A DNA stretch of 6,141 nt, taken from contig JADFLZ010000139.1 in the NCBI GenBank assembly GCA_022564135.1, positions 1 to 6,141 of the forward strand, read 5' to 3'. Positions 6,059 through 6,141 of the stretch are shown in pieces. Source of the stretch: Candidatus Zixiibacteriota bacterium. Lineage in GTDB: Bacteria > Zixibacteria > MSB-5A5 > GN15 > FEB-12. How positions within the stretch are numbered: position 1 is the first letter of the stretch; each line of letters starts with the position of its first letter. The translations under genes and the position numbers were made by a program. Below the pieces are notes generated by a model. It was not told the origin of the DNA. It made no database searches and saw only the letters and a program-made list of their open reading frames with translations.

Positions 6059-6141
6059 CTAAATTTCGCCGCGGGACTGGTAGTAAGTCTTGATATAATT
6101 CCAGGCATCGGCAGCTTTGTCTGCAAATACGAACAGTTTCA
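6059..6141 (-). CDS. C-terminal end of an unidentified minus-strand gene (partial)
   Basis: Reading the minus strand, 26 codons are open to the window edge and end in TAG (6061-6059). The peptide begins KLFVFADKAADAWNYIKTYY and ends in a short polar tail, GEI. It looks like a final beta strand followed by an amphipathic helix. The gene converges on the metalloprotease gene and is separated from it by a terminator that works in both directions, which supports it being real. The pattern (hydrophobic strand, Asp, then a helix with A.DAW.YI..YY) is faintly like the last helix of LOG-family phosphoribohydrolases, but 26 residues cannot establish a family. Confidence 0.6.
   Translation of the reverse strand, partial: KLFVFADKAADAWNYIKTYYQSRGEI

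Noticed and set aside
1..6141. A CRISPR array, tRNA, mobile element, toxin-antitoxin pair or new defence system
   Set aside because: No regularly spaced repeats, cloverleaf, transposase-like protein or terminal inverted repeats were seen. All long frames are accounted for by the named genes.

Overview
The window reads as an ordinary chromosomal segment of a bacterium. It holds three complete genes, two genes cut by the window edges, two clear intrinsic terminators and one AT-rich intergenic region. The best hint to the host is the C-terminal type I dockerin on the first gene. Its paired units have the form 'GD.....DLTYLVDFIFRGGP', a style I associate with uncultured lineages of the FCB group such as Zixibacteria and relatives. 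The large secreted DUF5117/DUF4953-type metalloprotease is also common in FCB bacteria. This is inference from family style, not a phylogenetic placement.

Layout. Bases 1-1142 (+): the 3' end of a secreted protein with Fn3/Ig-like beta-sandwich repeats ending in a dockerin pair, closed by a strong terminator. Bases 1198-1230: a promoter-like element that would give a nearly leaderless transcript. Bases 1239-1898 (+): pcm, protein-L-isoaspartate O-methyltransferase. Bases 1895-3067 (-): a DUF819 (YjcL-like) integral membrane protein, convergent with pcm and sharing a TTAA that supplies both stop codons. Bases 3068-3338: a divergent, AT-rich regulatory region with several short inverted repeats. 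Bases 3339-5999 (+): an 886-residue secreted zinc metalloprotease with a textbook HEXXHXXGXXH site. Bases 6027-6053: a terminator that looks bidirectional. Bases 6059-6141 (-): the last 26 codons of an unidentified gene.

How the genes relate. I see no multi-gene operon and no evidence of one shared pathway: each gene appears to have its own transcription unit. The first gene and the metalloprotease are both exported. pcm is a cytosolic protein-repair enzyme, and the DUF819 protein is a membrane protein of unknown substrate. No tRNA, rRNA, CRISPR array, transposase or integrase was seen. I did not find a convincing undescribed system. The points most worth checking are the near-leaderless pcm promoter, the inverted repeat that overlaps the candidate metalloprotease -35 box, the 13-residue variant loop in the dockerin, and the shared stop codons.
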